Positions 34,414 through 45,244 are shown, counted from the first letter of the stretch. The stretch is DNA of 64,000 bases from Tessaracoccus lacteus (GCF_029917005.1 NZ_CP123967.1:372001-436000), one strand, 5' to 3'. The notes: a model not told the origin generated them from the letters alone. Numbers and translations are program-made.

Positions 34414-35379
34414 TCAGACGCCTCGTCGACCCGCGGTAGGCGGCTGAGGAGCGTCCCCGTCGGCTGGGAGCCCGCGGGACGGACGCGGCGGCTCCTGAGC
34501 GACGGCGGACCTCACCCCTGGCGCAGTGGCCGCCTCGCCGGGGCTCTGGGCGGAGGGGGCAGATTCCGAGTCGAGGAGGCCGAGGGACTCCTCGTCGTCA
34601 TCGAGGAAGCTGCCGGTCTCCAGGTCCTCGTCGGCCCGCGCCCTGCGATCCCGGTAGATCAGGAAGGCGGTCGACGCCGCGGCGATTCCGCCGAGCCCGA
34701 CGAGCGCCCCGATGAACCACGTCCACACGCCGAGGCCAGGTCTGTCCGAGCTGCTGGTGGGCTCCACGGCGGGCGTGGCGATGGCCGCGACGCTCTGCCC
34801 GGCGTCCGTCTCCTCGGGCGGCGCGACGTCCGCCTCCTCGGACTCCACCTCGTCAGCTGACGGGGACGCGGTGCTGATCTCGGTGTGCTTGACCGTCAGC
34901 GACACGCTCGTGGTCGCCTCGGTGGGGGTCTCTGAGATCAGCGTCAGCGTGAGCGAGCCGTCGCCCTGGTCCTCCGGCACCGCATACATCGTGGTGAACC
35001 GGCCGTCCGCATCGGTCACCGTGAAGGAGTCGGCTACGTCACCGTTGGCGTCACTCACGTTGATCCCGCAGTTCGGGACTGCCGCTCCGTCCTGCGTCAG
35101 GGTGCCGGAGATGGGGACCACCTCCCCGTTCCCGGCCTTCCCAGGACCGCTCGCGGTCAGGGTGGGCGGGACGGCCTCGGGAGTCGGCTCCTCCGATGCC
35201 TCGACCGTGGGGGTGGCGTCGGAGGCCGTGGGGGTCGGGCTGACGGTCACGTCGTCGGCAGGCAGGCCGATGGCGACCGGAGCGGCGTACATGCCGTCGC
35301 CGGTGGCCGTCGCGGGGACCATGGGAAGGAGGAACAGGGATGCCAGGCAGGTGACCGAGGCCCATCTCGTCGCGTGCAT
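34414..35379 (-). CDS. Secreted, membrane-anchored protein with an Ig-like domain
   Basis: 321 residues: signal peptide (about 1-26), a Thr/Pro/Glu-rich stretch, then a beta-sandwich domain of the carboxypeptidase-regulatory / Ig-like type (PPTLTASGPGKAGNGEVVPI, DADGRFTTMYAVPED) with a lone Cys (NCGINVSD). Another acidic linker, one membrane helix (about 218-240) and an acidic cytoplasmic tail follow. No LPXTG motif. The layout suggests a surface stalk with a binding domain. No function is known. Confidence 0.72.
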   Translation of the reverse strand: MHATRWASVTCLASLFLLPMVPATATGDGMYAAPVAIGLPADDVTVSPTPTASDATPTVEASEEPTPEAVPPTLTASGPGKAGNGEVVPISGTLTQDGAAVPNCGINVSDANGDVADSFTVTDADGRFTTMYAVPEDQGDGSLTLTLISETPTEATTSVSLTVKHTEISTASPSADEVESEEADVAPPEETDAGQSVAAIATPAVEPTSSSDRPGLGVWTWFIGALVGLGGIAAASTAFLIYRDRRARADEDLETGSFLDDDEESLGLLDSESAPSAQSPGEAATAPGVRSAVAQEPPRPSRGLPADGDAPQPPTAGRRGV

Positions 35380-35572
35380 CCGGTATCTCGTTCTCCCGTG
35401 GTTGTGAGCAATTCGGCTGAAAGGCTAGCTGATCGCGCGACGGCACCCGTCGCCAGCGTCGTTTTTCCTCGCAGTGAATCGCGTGGCGGGAAGAGTCTGG
35501 TGGTGAGGGGTTGGGGAGACGGGTGTTTTCGCCTATCCTGAGGAAACTTAAGAAACTCTCAGGGAGGTGGGC

Positions 35573-36571
35573 ATGACGGGAGCCAGGCGAGCGGCGCTCG
35601 ACGACGACATCGTCGAGGTGTCGACGGCCGAGCATGCCATCGCCCCGCGGAGGGGCTCTGGGCGCGTCGCCGGCCCATCGCTCAGGCTCGTGCTGGCGCC
35701 CCTGGCCGTCGCGACGGTGACTGCGCTGGTCGGCGGGCTCATGACCCTTCCCGCCGACGGCGAGACAGTCGATCGGACAGACCCGGTGCGGGTCGCCGCC
35801 TTCTCCGGGCCGCTCGGCACCTCTCGTTCCCTGCCCCGCACCGCGCTCGAGAGCTCCAGCCCCTCGCCCAGCCCCCTGCCCGCCGCCGCCGAGGCCGCGC
35901 AGAAGAGCAGCGCGTCGACCGAATCCTCCGCCACGACGGAGAAGCCCAAGGAGAAGAAGACCAAGGAGAAGGCGCCCGACTACGACGAGTTGGCCGACAC
36001 GGCCCGCACCCTCTACGCCGAGACCGCCGTCAACGTGCGCACCGGGCCCGGCACGGACTACGACTCCGTCGGGACCCTCGGTGCGGGCGAGGACGTGAAG
36101 AGCACTGAGTGGAAGGTCGACGGCTGGCGCCAGGTGAAGTTCGACGGCGAGTCCGGGTGGATCAAGGCCAGCTACCTCACGGCGGACGAGCCGACGGAGT
36201 CAGGCTTCTCCACCGCGACCTGCTCCAAGGCGAACGGCCTCGAGGCCAACCTGACGACGGCCGCGGACGGTGTGCTGCGCGCCGTCTGCGCACGGTTCCC
36301 TGCCGTCACGAGCTTCGGTGGGTACCGGGCGGGCGACTCCGGCTACCACGGCTCCGGGCAGGCGATCGACGCGATGATCAGCGGGTCGGCCGGGTGGGAG
36401 CTCGCGGAGTGGGCCAGGGACAACGCCGGCGAGCTCGGCATCGTCGAGGTCATCTACCAGCAGAAGATCTGGACAACCCAACGCGCCGCCGACGGTTGGC
36501 GGTCGATGTCGGACCGGGGCAGCACGTCCGCTAACCACTACGACCACGTGCACATCAGCATCGGCTCCTGA
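35573..36571 (+). CDS. Secreted SH3-domain protein with ARB_07466-like C-terminal domain
   Basis: 332 residues. A short cytoplasmic start, one membrane helix or signal anchor (LVLAPLAVATVTALVGGLM) and a Ser/Pro/Lys-rich linker lead to a bacterial SH3 domain (ETAVNVRTGPGTDYDSVGTL ... GWIKASYL, about 145-205). A C-terminal domain (about 215-330) has RAGDSGYHGSGQAIDAMI, TTQRAADGWRSMSDRG and NHYDHVHISI. That last part matches the ARB_07466 / D-Ala-D-Ala carboxypeptidase-like fold, whose HGSGQAID and YDHVH histidines may bind metal. A role in cell-wall trimming is likely but not shown. AGGGAGG precedes the ATG. Confidence 0.75.
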   Translation: MTGARRAALDDDIVEVSTAEHAIAPRRGSGRVAGPSLRLVLAPLAVATVTALVGGLMTLPADGETVDRTDPVRVAAFSGPLGTSRSLPRTALESSSPSPSPLPAAAEAAQKSSASTESSATTEKPKEKKTKEKAPDYDELADTARTLYAETAVNVRTGPGTDYDSVGTLGAGEDVKSTEWKVDGWRQVKFDGESGWIKASYLTADEPTESGFSTATCSKANGLEANLTTAADGVLRAVCARFPAVTSFGGYRAGDSGYHGSGQAIDAMISGSAGWELAEWARDNAGELGIVEVIYQQKIWTTQRAADGWRSMSDRGSTSANHYDHVHISIGS

Positions 36572-36621
36572 TGCCGCACCCGTCGTAGGAAGCGCCCGGG
36601 GCGAAATACTAGGCTGGCCCC

Positions 36622-38295
36622 ATGACTACTCCGGTTGACGCCACCACCACCGAGGCGTGGGAAGACCTGCGCACGCTGAAGGACGCCCTCGTCCCCGACC
36701 TGCGCGCATGGTTCACCGCCGACCCGTCCCGGGCCGAGAAGTTCACCTTCGACCTTGCCGACCTGCACATCGATCTCTCGAAGAACCTCATCGACACAGA
36801 TGTCGTCCAGGCGCTCCTGCGCCTCGCCGATCAGGTCGAGCTCCCCGCCCGACGTGAGGCAATGTTCAGCGGCGAGCGCATCAACGTCACCGAGGACCGC
36901 TCGGTGCTGCACACCGCGCTGCGGCTGCCCGCCGACGCTGAGCTCGTCGTCGACGGCCGAAACGTCGTCACCGACGTCCACGAGGTGCTCGACAAGATGT
37001 TCGCCTTCGCGGACAGGGTCCGCTCCGGCGAGTGGAAGGGCGTCTCGGGCAAGCGCATCGAGACCGTCGTCAACATCGGCATCGGCGGCTCCGACCTCGG
37101 CCCCGTGATGGTCTACGAGGCGCTGCTCCCGTACAAGCAGCAGGGACTGACCTGCCGCTTCATCTCCAACATCGACCCCGCCGACTGCGCCGAGACCCTC
37201 GCGGACCTCGACCCCAGCACCACGCTGTTCATCGTCGCGTCCAAGACCTTCACCACGCTCGAGACGCTGACCAACGCCCGGATGGCCCGCGACTGGCTAC
37301 TGCGCGCACTCGCCGCCGACGGCGAGATCGCAGACACCGACGAGGCCCGCCGCGGCGCGATCGCCAAGCACTTCGTCGCCGTCTCCACAGCCCTGGACAA
37401 GGTCGCCGAGTTCGGCATCGACCCCGTCAACGCGTTCGGCTTCTGGAACTGGGTCGGCGGCCGCTACTCCGTCGACTCCGCCGTCGGCCTGTCCGTGGCC
37501 ATCGCGATCGGCCCGGACGGCTTCCGCGACTTCCTCGGCGGCTTCCACGCCGTCGACGAGCATTTCCGGACCACGCCCGCCGAGCGCAACGTTCCGCTGC
37601 TGATGGGTCTGCTGAACGTCTGGTACGTCAACTTCTTCGACGCGCACAGCCACGCGGTGCTGCCCTACGCCCAGTACCTGCACCGCTTCCCGGCCTACCT
37701 GCAGCAGCTGACCATGGAGTCCAACGGCAAGTCCGTGCGCGCCGACGGTACGCCCGTCACGAGCCAGACCGGCGAGATCTTCTGGGGCGAGCCCGGCACC
37801 AACGGCCAGCACGCGTTCTACCAGCTGATCCACCAGGGCACGCGCCTCATCCCGGCCGACTTCATCGCCGTCGCGAACCCCGCGCACCCGGTCAAGGACG
37901 GGGAAACCGACGTGCACGGCCTGTTCCTGGCGAACTTCTTCGCGCAGACAGCCGCGCTGGCGTTCGGCAAGACGGCCGACGAGGTCCGTGCCGAGGGCAC
38001 GCCCGAGGCGATCGTCCCCGCGCGTGTTTTCAAGGGCAACCGCCCCACCACGTCGATCATGGCCGCCGAACTGACCCCGTCGGTCGTCGGGCAGCTGATC
38101 GCGCTGTACGAGCACATCACGTTCGTGCAGGGCATCGTGTGGGGCATCGACTCCTTCGACCAGTGGGGCGTCGAGCTGGGCAAGAAGCTCGCGCTCGAGA
38201 TCGCCCCTGCCGTGTTCGGTGACGCCGAGGCCCTGTCCCGGCAGGACCCGTCGACGCGCTCGCTGGTGAGCTGGTACCTGGAGACGCGTGCCTGA
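36622..38295 (+). CDS. pgi: Glucose-6-phosphate isomerase
   Basis: 557 residues, close to the usual length of the large bacterial type. SIS-domain signatures are present: [49 protein letters not shown], the catalytic Glu/His region [16 protein letters not shown] and the C-terminal Lys region [13 protein letters not shown]. It interconverts glucose-6-phosphate and fructose-6-phosphate. PpgK and phosphofructokinase are encoded within 12 kb. Confidence 0.97.
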   Translation: MTTPVDATTTEAWEDLRTLKDALVPDLRAWFTADPSRAEKFTFDLADLHIDLSKNLIDTDVVQALLRLADQVELPARREAMFSGERINVTEDRSVLHTALRLPADAELVVDGRNVVTDVHEVLDKMFAFADRVRSGEWKGVSGKRIETVVNIGIGGSDLGPVMVYEALLPYKQQGLTCRFISNIDPADCAETLADLDPSTTLFIVASKTFTTLETLTNARMARDWLLRALAADGEIADTDEARRGAIAKHFVAVSTALDKVAEFGIDPVNAFGFWNWVGGRYSVDSAVGLSVAIAIGPDGFRDFLGGFHAVDEHFRTTPAERNVPLLMGLLNVWYVNFFDAHSHAVLPYAQYLHRFPAYLQQLTMESNGKSVRADGTPVTSQTGEIFWGEPGTNGQHAFYQLIHQGTRLIPADFIAVANPAHPVKDGETDVHGLFLANFFAQTAALAFGKTADEVRAEGTPEAIVPARVFKGNRPTTSIMAAELTPSVVGQLIALYEHITFVQGIVWGIDSFDQWGVELGKKLALEIAPAVFGDAEALSRQDPSTRSLVSWYLETRA

Positions 38296-38947
38296 TCGCC
38301 GACTGCTGACCGCCGCCGGGACGCTCGCCCTGCTGGGCGCGCTCCCGGTGGCGGCCAGCGCCGCGCGTGTCCGGTGGCTGTCCGCCGGTCGCACGCACCT
38401 GCCTCAGGACGTCCCGCACCGAGGCGTCGGCATGGTGCTGGGTGCCCGCGCCTACCCGACGTTCCCGTCGACCTTTCTCGCCGCCCGGCTCGACGTCGCC
38501 GTCGAGCTGTACGCCCGCGGCAAGATCAACGCCGTCCTCGTCACGGGCGACGGTCTGCCCCGCTCCTTCGACGAGCCGAAGGTCATGAAGGACTACCTCG
38601 TCGCGCACGGGGTGCCCGCCACCGCGGTCTTCGAGGACGGCGCCGGGTTCGACACCTACGACTCGTGCATCCGGGCCCGCGACACGTTCGGGCTGACGGA
38701 GCTGACCGTCATCTCGCAGGACTACCACCTGCCGCGCATCATCGCGATCTGCCGCGAGCTCGACATCGACGCGGTCGGCGTGCCCGACCGCACCATCCGC
38801 CGTCGCCGCGGCCCGAAGTGGGTCCGCGGCCTGCTGCGCGAGCAGCTCGCCAACCTCAAGATGGAGTGGGACCTGTTCACCCGCCGTCGGCCCCAGCGCG
38901 ACGACCCCCTCGACCCGACGCTGCGCGACCACTCCCTCCGCGGCTAG
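38288..38947 (+). CDS. SanA/YdcF-type DUF218 protein
   Basis: 219 residues; overlaps the pgi stop by eight bases. A signal-anchor start is followed by a DUF218 domain: [56 protein letters not shown] and [10 protein letters not shown]. This pattern is that of SanA (vancomycin high-temperature exclusion) and relatives, which act at the cell envelope. The biochemical activity of the family is not settled. Confidence 0.82.
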   Translation: MPDRRLLTAAGTLALLGALPVAASAARVRWLSAGRTHLPQDVPHRGVGMVLGARAYPTFPSTFLAARLDVAVELYARGKINAVLVTGDGLPRSFDEPKVMKDYLVAHGVPATAVFEDGAGFDTYDSCIRARDTFGLTELTVISQDYHLPRIIAICRELDIDAVGVPDRTIRRRRGPKWVRGLLREQLANLKMEWDLFTRRRPQRDDPLDPTLRDHSLRG

Positions 38948-38962
38948 CCATCCGTCCGCCCG

Positions 38963-39051
38963 CCGCGATGAGCACGACACACTTGTCGTCGCGCTCAAAG
39001 GCAATGTGACCGTTCAGATCGCCGACGAGCAGGAGGATGTGCTCATCGCGG
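38963..39051. repeat. Intergenic palindrome, group E
   Basis: Perfect 13-base arms CCGCGATGAGCAC (38963-38975) and GTGCTCATCGCGG (39039-39051) enclose 63 bases that pair further only in part. It fills the gap between two converging genes, so it may serve as a terminator; no similar copy was seen elsewhere in this window. Confidence 0.55.
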
Positions 39052-39071
39052 CCCGAGCGGTTACGGCCGGG

Positions 39072-40412
39072 TCACCAGACAGAGACGCCGCGCCCCATGC
39101 CGAAGTAGCGCCACCCGGCGTCGTGCCAGCGACGCGGATCCAGCACGTTGCGACCGTCGATGATGACCGGCTGGTTGACGAGGCCGCGGATCGACTCCGG
39201 GTCGAGCTCCACGAACTCCTTCCACGGGGTCAGCACCATCACCGCGTCGGCGCCGGCGACGGCCTGCTCGACGGTGGCGGGGGTCTCGAACTCCGGCCGG
39301 CGCTCGTTCAGCCTTGGCGCGGCGGCCGGGTCGACGATCGCCAGCCGGGCCCCGCGGTCCCACAGCCGGTTGGCTATGTCGAGGGCGGGGGAGTCGCGCA
39401 GGTCGTCGGTGTCCGGCTTGAACGTGATCCCGAGCACCGCGATCCGCCTGCCCCCCAGCCCGCCGATGGCCTCCTCGGCCAGGGCGACGGCGCGGTCGCG
39501 GCGACGCAGGTTGATGGCGTCGACCTCGCGGAGGAAGGTCAGCGCCTCGTCGACGCCCAGCTCCCCGGCGCGCGCCATGAACGCCCGGATGTCCTTCGGC
39601 AGGCAGCCGCCGCCGAAGCCGATGCCGGCCTGCAGGAACTTTGACCCGATCCGGTCGTCGTAGCCAATGGCCTCAGCCAGCCGCGTGACGTCGCCGCCCG
39701 TCGCGTCGCACAGCTCGGCCATGGCGTTGATGAAGGAGATCTTGGTCGCCAGGAACGAGTTCGCCGCGACTTTCACCAGCTCGGCGGTCGGGTAGTTCGA
39801 CACCACCAGAGGCGAGCCCTCGGCGAGGAGCTTCGCGTAGCACTCGTCGAGCAGCAGTTTCGCCTGCTCGCCGCGGGCGACGTCGTCGCTCAGTCCGTAG
39901 ACGATGCGGTCGGGATGCAGCGTGTCCTTGACCGCGTAGCCCTCCCGGAGGAACTCCGGATTCCAGGCCAGCAGGAACGGCTTGCCCGACGCGTCGAGCC
40001 GGTCTGCGAGCCGCTGCGCGGTGCCGACGGGCACCGTCGACTTGCCCGCGACAAGCACCGGGGCCCCGTCCTCGCGGACGGCGGTGTGCTCGATGATCGT
40101 GGCGATCGCCTGGTCGACGTACGACATGTCCGCGCCGAGACGCCCCTGCTGCTGCGGCGTCCCGACGCCGATGAAGTGGATCTGCGCGTCCGCGATCAGC
40201 GACGGGTCCGTCGTGAACGTCAGCCGTCCCGACTCGACGCCACGGGCCAGCAGCTCGGGGAACCGTGGCTCGTGGAACGGTGCTACGCCGGCCGCGAGGT
40301 CGGCGACCTTCCGCTCATCCACGTCGATTCCGACGACCTCGTGCCCCAGCTCCGCCATGCACGCGGCGTGCACGGCGCCGAGGTAGCCACAGCCGATCAC
40401 GGAAATACGCAT
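39072..40412 (-). CDS. ugd: UDP-glucose 6-dehydrogenase
   Basis: 446 residues. N-terminal Rossmann GCGYLGAVHAACMAELGHEV, the middle domain with FLREGYAVKDTLHPDRIVYG and the catalytic Cys in GIGFGGGCLPKDIRAF (near residue 268), and the C-terminal UDP-binding domain with LGITFKPDTDDLRDSPALDI. It oxidises UDP-glucose to UDP-glucuronate for cell-surface polysaccharide. No other glycan genes are adjacent. UDP-N-acetylmannosamine dehydrogenases are related but lack this motif set. Confidence 0.93.
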   Translation of the reverse strand: MRISVIGCGYLGAVHAACMAELGHEVVGIDVDERKVADLAAGVAPFHEPRFPELLARGVESGRLTFTTDPSLIADAQIHFIGVGTPQQQGRLGADMSYVDQAIATIIEHTAVREDGAPVLVAGKSTVPVGTAQRLADRLDASGKPFLLAWNPEFLREGYAVKDTLHPDRIVYGLSDDVARGEQAKLLLDECYAKLLAEGSPLVVSNYPTAELVKVAANSFLATKISFINAMAELCDATGGDVTRLAEAIGYDDRIGSKFLQAGIGFGGGCLPKDIRAFMARAGELGVDEALTFLREVDAINLRRRDRAVALAEEAIGGLGGRRIAVLGITFKPDTDDLRDSPALDIANRLWDRGARLAIVDPAAAPRLNERRPEFETPATVEQAVAGADAVMVLTPWKEFVELDPESIRGLVNQPVIIDGRNVLDPRRWHDAGWRYFGMGRGVSVW

Positions 40413-40603
40413 GTCGCCAAGACTAACCAGTCGGCCTCAACTGCGCCCTCGGCGCCCTCGCGGAGGGGGGAGCGGACCGGCGAGGAGGAACGGACCAGCG
40501 CCCTTGATGTGAACGGTCCCATCGGGCGCGTTACGCTTAGCCTCGGAGGCACTTGCCTGCCACGGAATCGCCCGACGTGGGGCGACTGACACGGAGGTCA
40601 CCA

Positions 40604-42193
40604 GTGGATCAGAAGGCCCAGGACGCGATCACGTCCGGCAACACCGCTCTCGGGATCGAGTTCGGATCGACCCGTATCAAGGCCGTGCTCATCGGCCCCG
40701 ATCAGCAGCCGCTTGCCACCGGCGGTTTCGAGTGGCGCTCCAAGCTGGAGAACGGCCACTGGACCTATGACCTGGACGCCGTCTGGTCGGGCGTGCAGGC
40801 TGCCTACGCCGAACTGGCCGCCGCCGTCCGCGAGGACCACGGGGTCGAGCTGACGACGGTGGGGGCCATGGGGTTCTCCGCCATGATGCACGGCTACCTG
40901 GCCTTCGATGCGGCCGGCGAGCTGCTCGTCCCGTTCCGCACGTGGCAGAACACCAGCACGGGCCAGGCCGCGGGCGAACTGACGCAGCTGTTCCAGCACA
41001 ACATCCCGCAGCGCTGGAGCATCGCGCACCTCTACCAGGCCGTCCTGAATGGTGAGGAGCACGTCGGGCAGGTCGCCCACTTCACCACGCTCGCCGGCTA
41101 CGTCCACTGGAAGCTCACCGGCGAGAAGGTGCTCGGCGTCGGCGACGCGTCCGGCATGTTCCCGATCGACGTGGCCACCGGCCAGTTCGACACGGGCATG
41201 ATCGCGCAGTTCGACGAGCTCGTCGCCGGCCGCGGCTACGGCTGGCAGCTCGCCGACCTGCTGCCCGCCGTGCTGCCCGCCGGCACGCAGGCCGGGTCGC
41301 TGACGGCCGACGGGGCGAAGCTGCTTGACCCAACCGGCACCCTGCAGCCGGGTATCCCGCTCGCGCCCGCCGAGGGCGACGCCGGCACCGGCATGGTCGC
41401 AACCAACTCCGTTGCCCGCCGCACCGCCAACGTGTCGGCCGGCACGTCGATCTTCGCGATGGTCGTCCTCGAGGGGCCGCTGAAGTCGCTGCACGAGGAG
41501 ATCGACCTCGTCACGACGCCGGCCGGCGACCTCGTCGGTATGGCGCACTGCAACAATGGCACCATCGACCTGAGTGCCTGGGTCTCGCTGTTCGGTGAGG
41601 TCGCGGCCGCGCTGGGCGCCACCGTCGACACGAACACGCTGTTCGAGACGCTGTACCGTTCCGCGCTGACCGGCGATGCCGACGGTGGCGGGATGCTGGC
41701 CTACAACTTCCTGGCCGGTGAGCACGGCGTCGGGCTGGAGGCCGGGCGGCCGATGTTCGTCCGCAGCCCCGAGAGCACCTTCACGCTGGCGAACTTCATG
41801 CGCACGCACCTGTTCGCGTCGCTCGGCGCGCTGCGCGTCGGGATGGACGTCCTGCTGAAGGACGAGGGTGTGCAGCTCGATTCGATGTTCGCGCACGGTG
41901 GTCTGTTCAAGACCAAGGGCGTCGCGCAGGGCTTCCTCGCCGCGGCGATGGACACCCCGGTATCCGTCGGTGACCTGGCGGGTGAGGGTGGTGCGTGGGG
42001 CATGGCGCTGCTCGCGTCGTTCCTCCGTTCCGGTGGCGGTGACCTGACCGGCTGGCTCGCCGACGAGGTGTTCGCGGGTGCCGAGGTGGAGACCATGGAG
42101 CCGGTGCCGGCCGACGTCGCGGGCTTCGACACGTTCATGGAGCGGTTCCGCGCGGGGCTCGCGATCGAGCGCGCCGCCGTCGACAACCTCTGA
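40604..42193 (+). CDS. FGGY-family carbohydrate kinase (L-ribulokinase- or xylulokinase-like)
   Basis: 529 residues from a GTG preceded by GGAGGT at good spacing; 17 further upstream codons are open but unlikely. FGGY motifs: [61 protein letters not shown] and [15 protein letters not shown]. This long subgroup, with [12 protein letters not shown] and MMHGY, is often labelled just ATPase and tends to occur with L-arabinose or pentitol genes; none are here. The sugar it phosphorylates is uncertain. Confidence 0.82.
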   Translation: MDQKAQDAITSGNTALGIEFGSTRIKAVLIGPDQQPLATGGFEWRSKLENGHWTYDLDAVWSGVQAAYAELAAAVREDHGVELTTVGAMGFSAMMHGYLAFDAAGELLVPFRTWQNTSTGQAAGELTQLFQHNIPQRWSIAHLYQAVLNGEEHVGQVAHFTTLAGYVHWKLTGEKVLGVGDASGMFPIDVATGQFDTGMIAQFDELVAGRGYGWQLADLLPAVLPAGTQAGSLTADGAKLLDPTGTLQPGIPLAPAEGDAGTGMVATNSVARRTANVSAGTSIFAMVVLEGPLKSLHEEIDLVTTPAGDLVGMAHCNNGTIDLSAWVSLFGEVAAALGATVDTNTLFETLYRSALTGDADGGGMLAYNFLAGEHGVGLEAGRPMFVRSPESTFTLANFMRTHLFASLGALRVGMDVLLKDEGVQLDSMFAHGGLFKTKGVAQGFLAAAMDTPVSVGDLAGEGGAWGMALLASFLRSGGGDLTGWLADEVFAGAEVETMEPVPADVAGFDTFMERFRAGLAIERAAVDNL

Positions 42194-42236
42194 GCCCGGT
42201 TGGGGCAGGCGGCGACGGGGTGACACAATTGACCCC

Positions 42237-43871
42237 ATGCAATCGCTGCCTGCCCTACTTGACGCGCGCCTGCGCGCGCTCACCGGTGTCGATCCCGAGA
42301 TGCGCCCCGCCACCAAGCCCCAGTTCGGTCACTTCCAGTCGAACGTCGCGCTGAGGCTCGCCAAGCAGCAGGGGCGCCCGCCGCGTGAGGTCGCGGCCGA
42401 CCTCGTGGCGCAGTTGGACGTCGAGGACCTGTGCGAGCCGCTGGAGATCGCTGGGCCGGGCTTCATCAACTTCCGGATGCGTTCCGACGTGCTGGCCCGG
42501 GCCGTGTCGTCGCTGCTCGAGGACCCGAACGACGGGCTGAATCCGGCCCGCTTCCCGCAGCGCGTCGTCATCGACTACTCGGCGCCCAACGTCGCCAAGC
42601 AGATGCACGTCGGCCACCTGCGGACCACGATCATCGGCGACTGCTTCAACCGCGTGCTCAGCGCCCTGGGCAACACCGTCATCGCGCAGAACCACATCGG
42701 TGACTGGGGCACGCAGTTCGGCATGCTGATCGAGGAGGTCCTCGATGAAGGCCTCGACGTGCGCACCCTCACGCTGGCTGACGCCGACGCGCTCTACAAG
42801 CGGGCCGCCGCCAAGTTCAAGTCCGATGAGGAGTTCGCCGCCCGCGCCCGCGCCCGGGTGGCGACGTTCCAGGGCGGCGACGAGGAGTCGCTGGCCATCT
42901 GGCGCGGCCTCGTCGACATCTCCAAGCCGGCCTTCAACGTCGCCTACGAGCGGCTGAACGTGCTGCTCACCGACGATGACATCGCCGGCGAGTCGACCTA
43001 CAACGACGACCTGCCCGTGCTCGTCAAGGAGCTCGAGGACTCCGGCGTCGCCGTCGTCGACAACGGCGCGCTGTGCGTGTTCGTCGACGGCTTCGACGCC
43101 CCGCTGATCGTGCGCAAATCCGACGGCGGCTACGGCTACGCCACCACGGACCTGGCGGCCATCCGCCGTCGCGTGCGCGAGCTGCATGCCGACCGCATCA
43201 TCTACGTCACCGACGCCCGCCAGGCCGGCCACTTCGCGCAGGTGTTCGCCGCGGCGCGCAAGGCGGGCTTCCTGCCCGACGACGTCGTCGCCCAGCACGT
43301 CGGCTACGGCATGGTGCTCGGCCGCGACGGCAAGCCGTTCAAGACCCGCGACGGTTCGGCGGCGACGCTCGAGTCGCTGCTCGACGCCGCGGAGGAGCAG
43401 GCCGCGCCGAACATCGCGCTCGCGGCCATCAAGTACGCCGACCTCAGCAACGGCCTCCAGAAGGATTACACCTTCGACGCGGAGCGCATGGTGCAGACCA
43501 CCGGCGACACCGGCCCCTACCTGCAGTACGCGCACGCCCGGGTGTCGCAGATCCTGCGCAAGGCGGAGGCCGAGGACATCCACTTCGGCGCCGTCACGGT
43601 GCTGGCCGACCCCGTCGAGCAGCAGCTGGCGCTCCTGCTGAGCCGCTTCGGCGAGGTCGTCGACGACGTCGCCCAGAACCTGACCCCGCACAAGCTCTGC
43701 GGCTACCTCTACGACCTGGCCGGCTCGCTGGCGTCGTTCTACGAGGCCTGCCCGGTGCTGAAGTTGGAGGGCGACGTCCGCGCGTCACGCCTCGCGCTGT
43801 GCGAGGCCACGCGTCGCGTCCTGGCCGCGGGACTGTCGCTCCTCGGAATCGACGCGCCCGCCCGCATGTGA
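42237..43871 (+). CDS. argS: Arginyl-tRNA synthetase
   Basis: 544 residues from the ATG at 42237. N-terminal Add-1 domain (KPQFGHFQSNVALRLAK), the class I HIGH-type motif in APNVAKQMHVGHLRTTIIGD, NHIGDWGTQFGMLIEE, and the C-terminal DALR anticodon domain with QYAHARVSQILRKAE. It attaches Arg to tRNA-Arg. A terminator follows at once. Confidence 0.96.
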   Translation: MQSLPALLDARLRALTGVDPEMRPATKPQFGHFQSNVALRLAKQQGRPPREVAADLVAQLDVEDLCEPLEIAGPGFINFRMRSDVLARAVSSLLEDPNDGLNPARFPQRVVIDYSAPNVAKQMHVGHLRTTIIGDCFNRVLSALGNTVIAQNHIGDWGTQFGMLIEEVLDEGLDVRTLTLADADALYKRAAAKFKSDEEFAARARARVATFQGGDEESLAIWRGLVDISKPAFNVAYERLNVLLTDDDIAGESTYNDDLPVLVKELEDSGVAVVDNGALCVFVDGFDAPLIVRKSDGGYGYATTDLAAIRRRVRELHADRIIYVTDARQAGHFAQVFAAARKAGFLPDDVVAQHVGYGMVLGRDGKPFKTRDGSAATLESLLDAAEEQAAPNIALAAIKYADLSNGLQKDYTFDAERMVQTTGDTGPYLQYAHARVSQILRKAEAEDIHFGAVTVLADPVEQQLALLLSRFGEVVDDVAQNLTPHKLCGYLYDLAGSLASFYEACPVLKLEGDVRASRLALCEATRRVLAAGLSLLGIDAPARM

Positions 43872-43878
43872 CGACGAG

Positions 43879-43914
43879 AGGGGCGGGGTCGGGGAGCCCC
43901 TCGACCCCGCCCCT
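43879..43914 (+). terminator. Terminator after argS
   Basis: A 13-base perfect stem (AGGGGCGGGGTCG with CGACCCCGCCCCT), extended inward by three G-C pairs, immediately after the argS stop and followed by TCGTCGTCG. Confidence 0.85.
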
Positions 43915-43943
43915 TCGTCGTCGTCCCACGTGGCAGCCCCACC

Positions 43944-44097
43944 CCCGAAAACCGTTCAGTGATCGATTCTCCCCGGTCCGGCATCGAGAATCGCACACGA
44001 GCCAGGCCGACCGGGCGCCTCAGCGTCGACCTGGCGGAGGCGCTGTGCGCTTCCCGTGGTCAGACCGAGGGGAATCGACCAGTGCCCGTTTTTCGGA
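43944..44097. repeat. Group B intergenic element, copy 1
   Basis: Inverted arms of about 30 bases: CCCGAAAACCGTTCAGTGAT... from 43944 and its imperfect reverse ending ...CCGTTTTTCGG at 44096. The 154-base element has a GAGAATCGC motif inside, near the left arm. Copy 2 is at 63131-63274. It lies in the 418-base gap between the converging argS and ppgK genes, with a group A palindrome 44 bases further on. Length and end repeats resemble a MITE. Confidence 0.65.
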
Positions 44098-44141
44098 GGA
44101 AGGGAGCAGGAGAGCGAGACGACGGGAGGGGCTTGCGCGGT

Positions 44142-44210
44142 GCACAACTGTGGCCTGGTCCCCATCACGCGCGCAATATCCGGGTGCTCCGGCTCAGGCC
44201 ACTCTTGTGC
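44142..44210. repeat. Intergenic palindrome, group A copy 3
   Basis: 69 bases from GCACAACTGTGGCCTGG on the left to CAGGCCACTCTTGTGC on the right; the two arms match at most positions, and the centre GCAATATCCG is the loop. The arms are almost the same as those of copy 4 at 48129. Confidence 0.68.
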
Positions 44211-44289
44211 ACGGGAATGTGCGACGAGGGGGCCGACCTCGCGGTCCGGCCCCCTCGGGTACGTCTCAGCCGTCAGGCCAACTCAGCTC

Positions 44290-45060
44290 TCAGACCAGGT
44301 CGGGGTGCTCGTCGGCGTCGCGGGCGGCAAGCGCCGCGCCGATGATGCCGGCGCGGTTGCGGAGTTTGGCCGGGATGATCTCCGTGTTGAGGTCCAGCAG
44401 GTGGCCGAACTTGTCCCAGTCCTTCGACACGCCGCCGCCGACGACGAACAGGTCGGGGGAGAACAGCATCTCGACATGCTTGTAGTAAGGCTGCAGGCGC
44501 TTGGTGGTCCACTCCTCGTAGGAGATGTTCTCCTTGTCCTTGATCGACGACGCCGCGTAGGTCTCCGCGTCGCGGCCGTCGAGCTCGAGGTGGCCGAGTT
44601 CGGCGTTGGGGATCAGCACGCCTCGGTAGATGATCGCCGCGCCGATGCCGGTGCCCAGCGTCGTGAGGATGACCAGGCCGTTGTTGCCCTTGGCGGCGCC
44701 GAGGTGGACCTCGGCGAGGCCGGCGGCGTCGGCGTCGTTGACCAGCGTGATCTTGCGACCCAGCTTGTCGGACAGGTACTCGTCGGCCTGCAGGCCCGCC
44801 CACTTCTGGTTCAGGTTGGCGATGAAGGGTACGCGGCCGTGCACGACGGGGGCCGGGATCGTCAGGCCGATGGACGTGTCGCCGATCTGGCCGGAGAACT
44901 CGTCGACGATCTCGCCGAGGATGGCCGCGACGTTGCTCGGGGTCGACTTCTCCGGGGTGGGGATGCGCAGACGCGGGGCGGCGAAGTCGCCGGCCTCCAG
45001 GTCCACGGGGGCGCCCTTGATGCCAGAGCCGCCGACGTCGATACCCAGGTAAATGCTCAT
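44290..45060 (-). CDS. ppgK: Polyphosphate glucokinase
   Basis: 256 residues, ROK-type sugar kinase: phosphate motif [48 protein letters not shown] and [15 protein letters not shown]. The typical actinobacterial PpgK sequence [11 protein letters not shown] and ANLNQKW is present. It phosphorylates glucose with polyphosphate (and usually ATP), feeding Pgi. The chosen ATG at 45060 begins the conserved core; the longer frame upstream is noise. Confidence 0.95.
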   Translation of the reverse strand: MSIYLGIDVGGSGIKGAPVDLEAGDFAAPRLRIPTPEKSTPSNVAAILGEIVDEFSGQIGDTSIGLTIPAPVVHGRVPFIANLNQKWAGLQADEYLSDKLGRKITLVNDADAAGLAEVHLGAAKGNNGLVILTTLGTGIGAAIIYRGVLIPNAELGHLELDGRDAETYAASSIKDKENISYEEWTTKRLQPYYKHVEMLFSPDLFVVGGGVSKDWDKFGHLLDLNTEIIPAKLRNRAGIIGAALAARDADEHPDLV

Positions 45061-45244
45061 GGCGAAAATCCTACCGCTGGTTGACTCGAAGTGGCGGGCG
45101 GCCCTCGTCAGGTGGCAGCCCACTCGGCGTGGGCGTTGACGGTCGCGGCGCCGCCTCGATGGTCAGCGTGCCGTCGCCAGGCCGCAGGGAGACTCCACCG
45201 GCGGACCCCGACCCTCGAGGCGACCCTCCTGGGGAGGGATCAGC

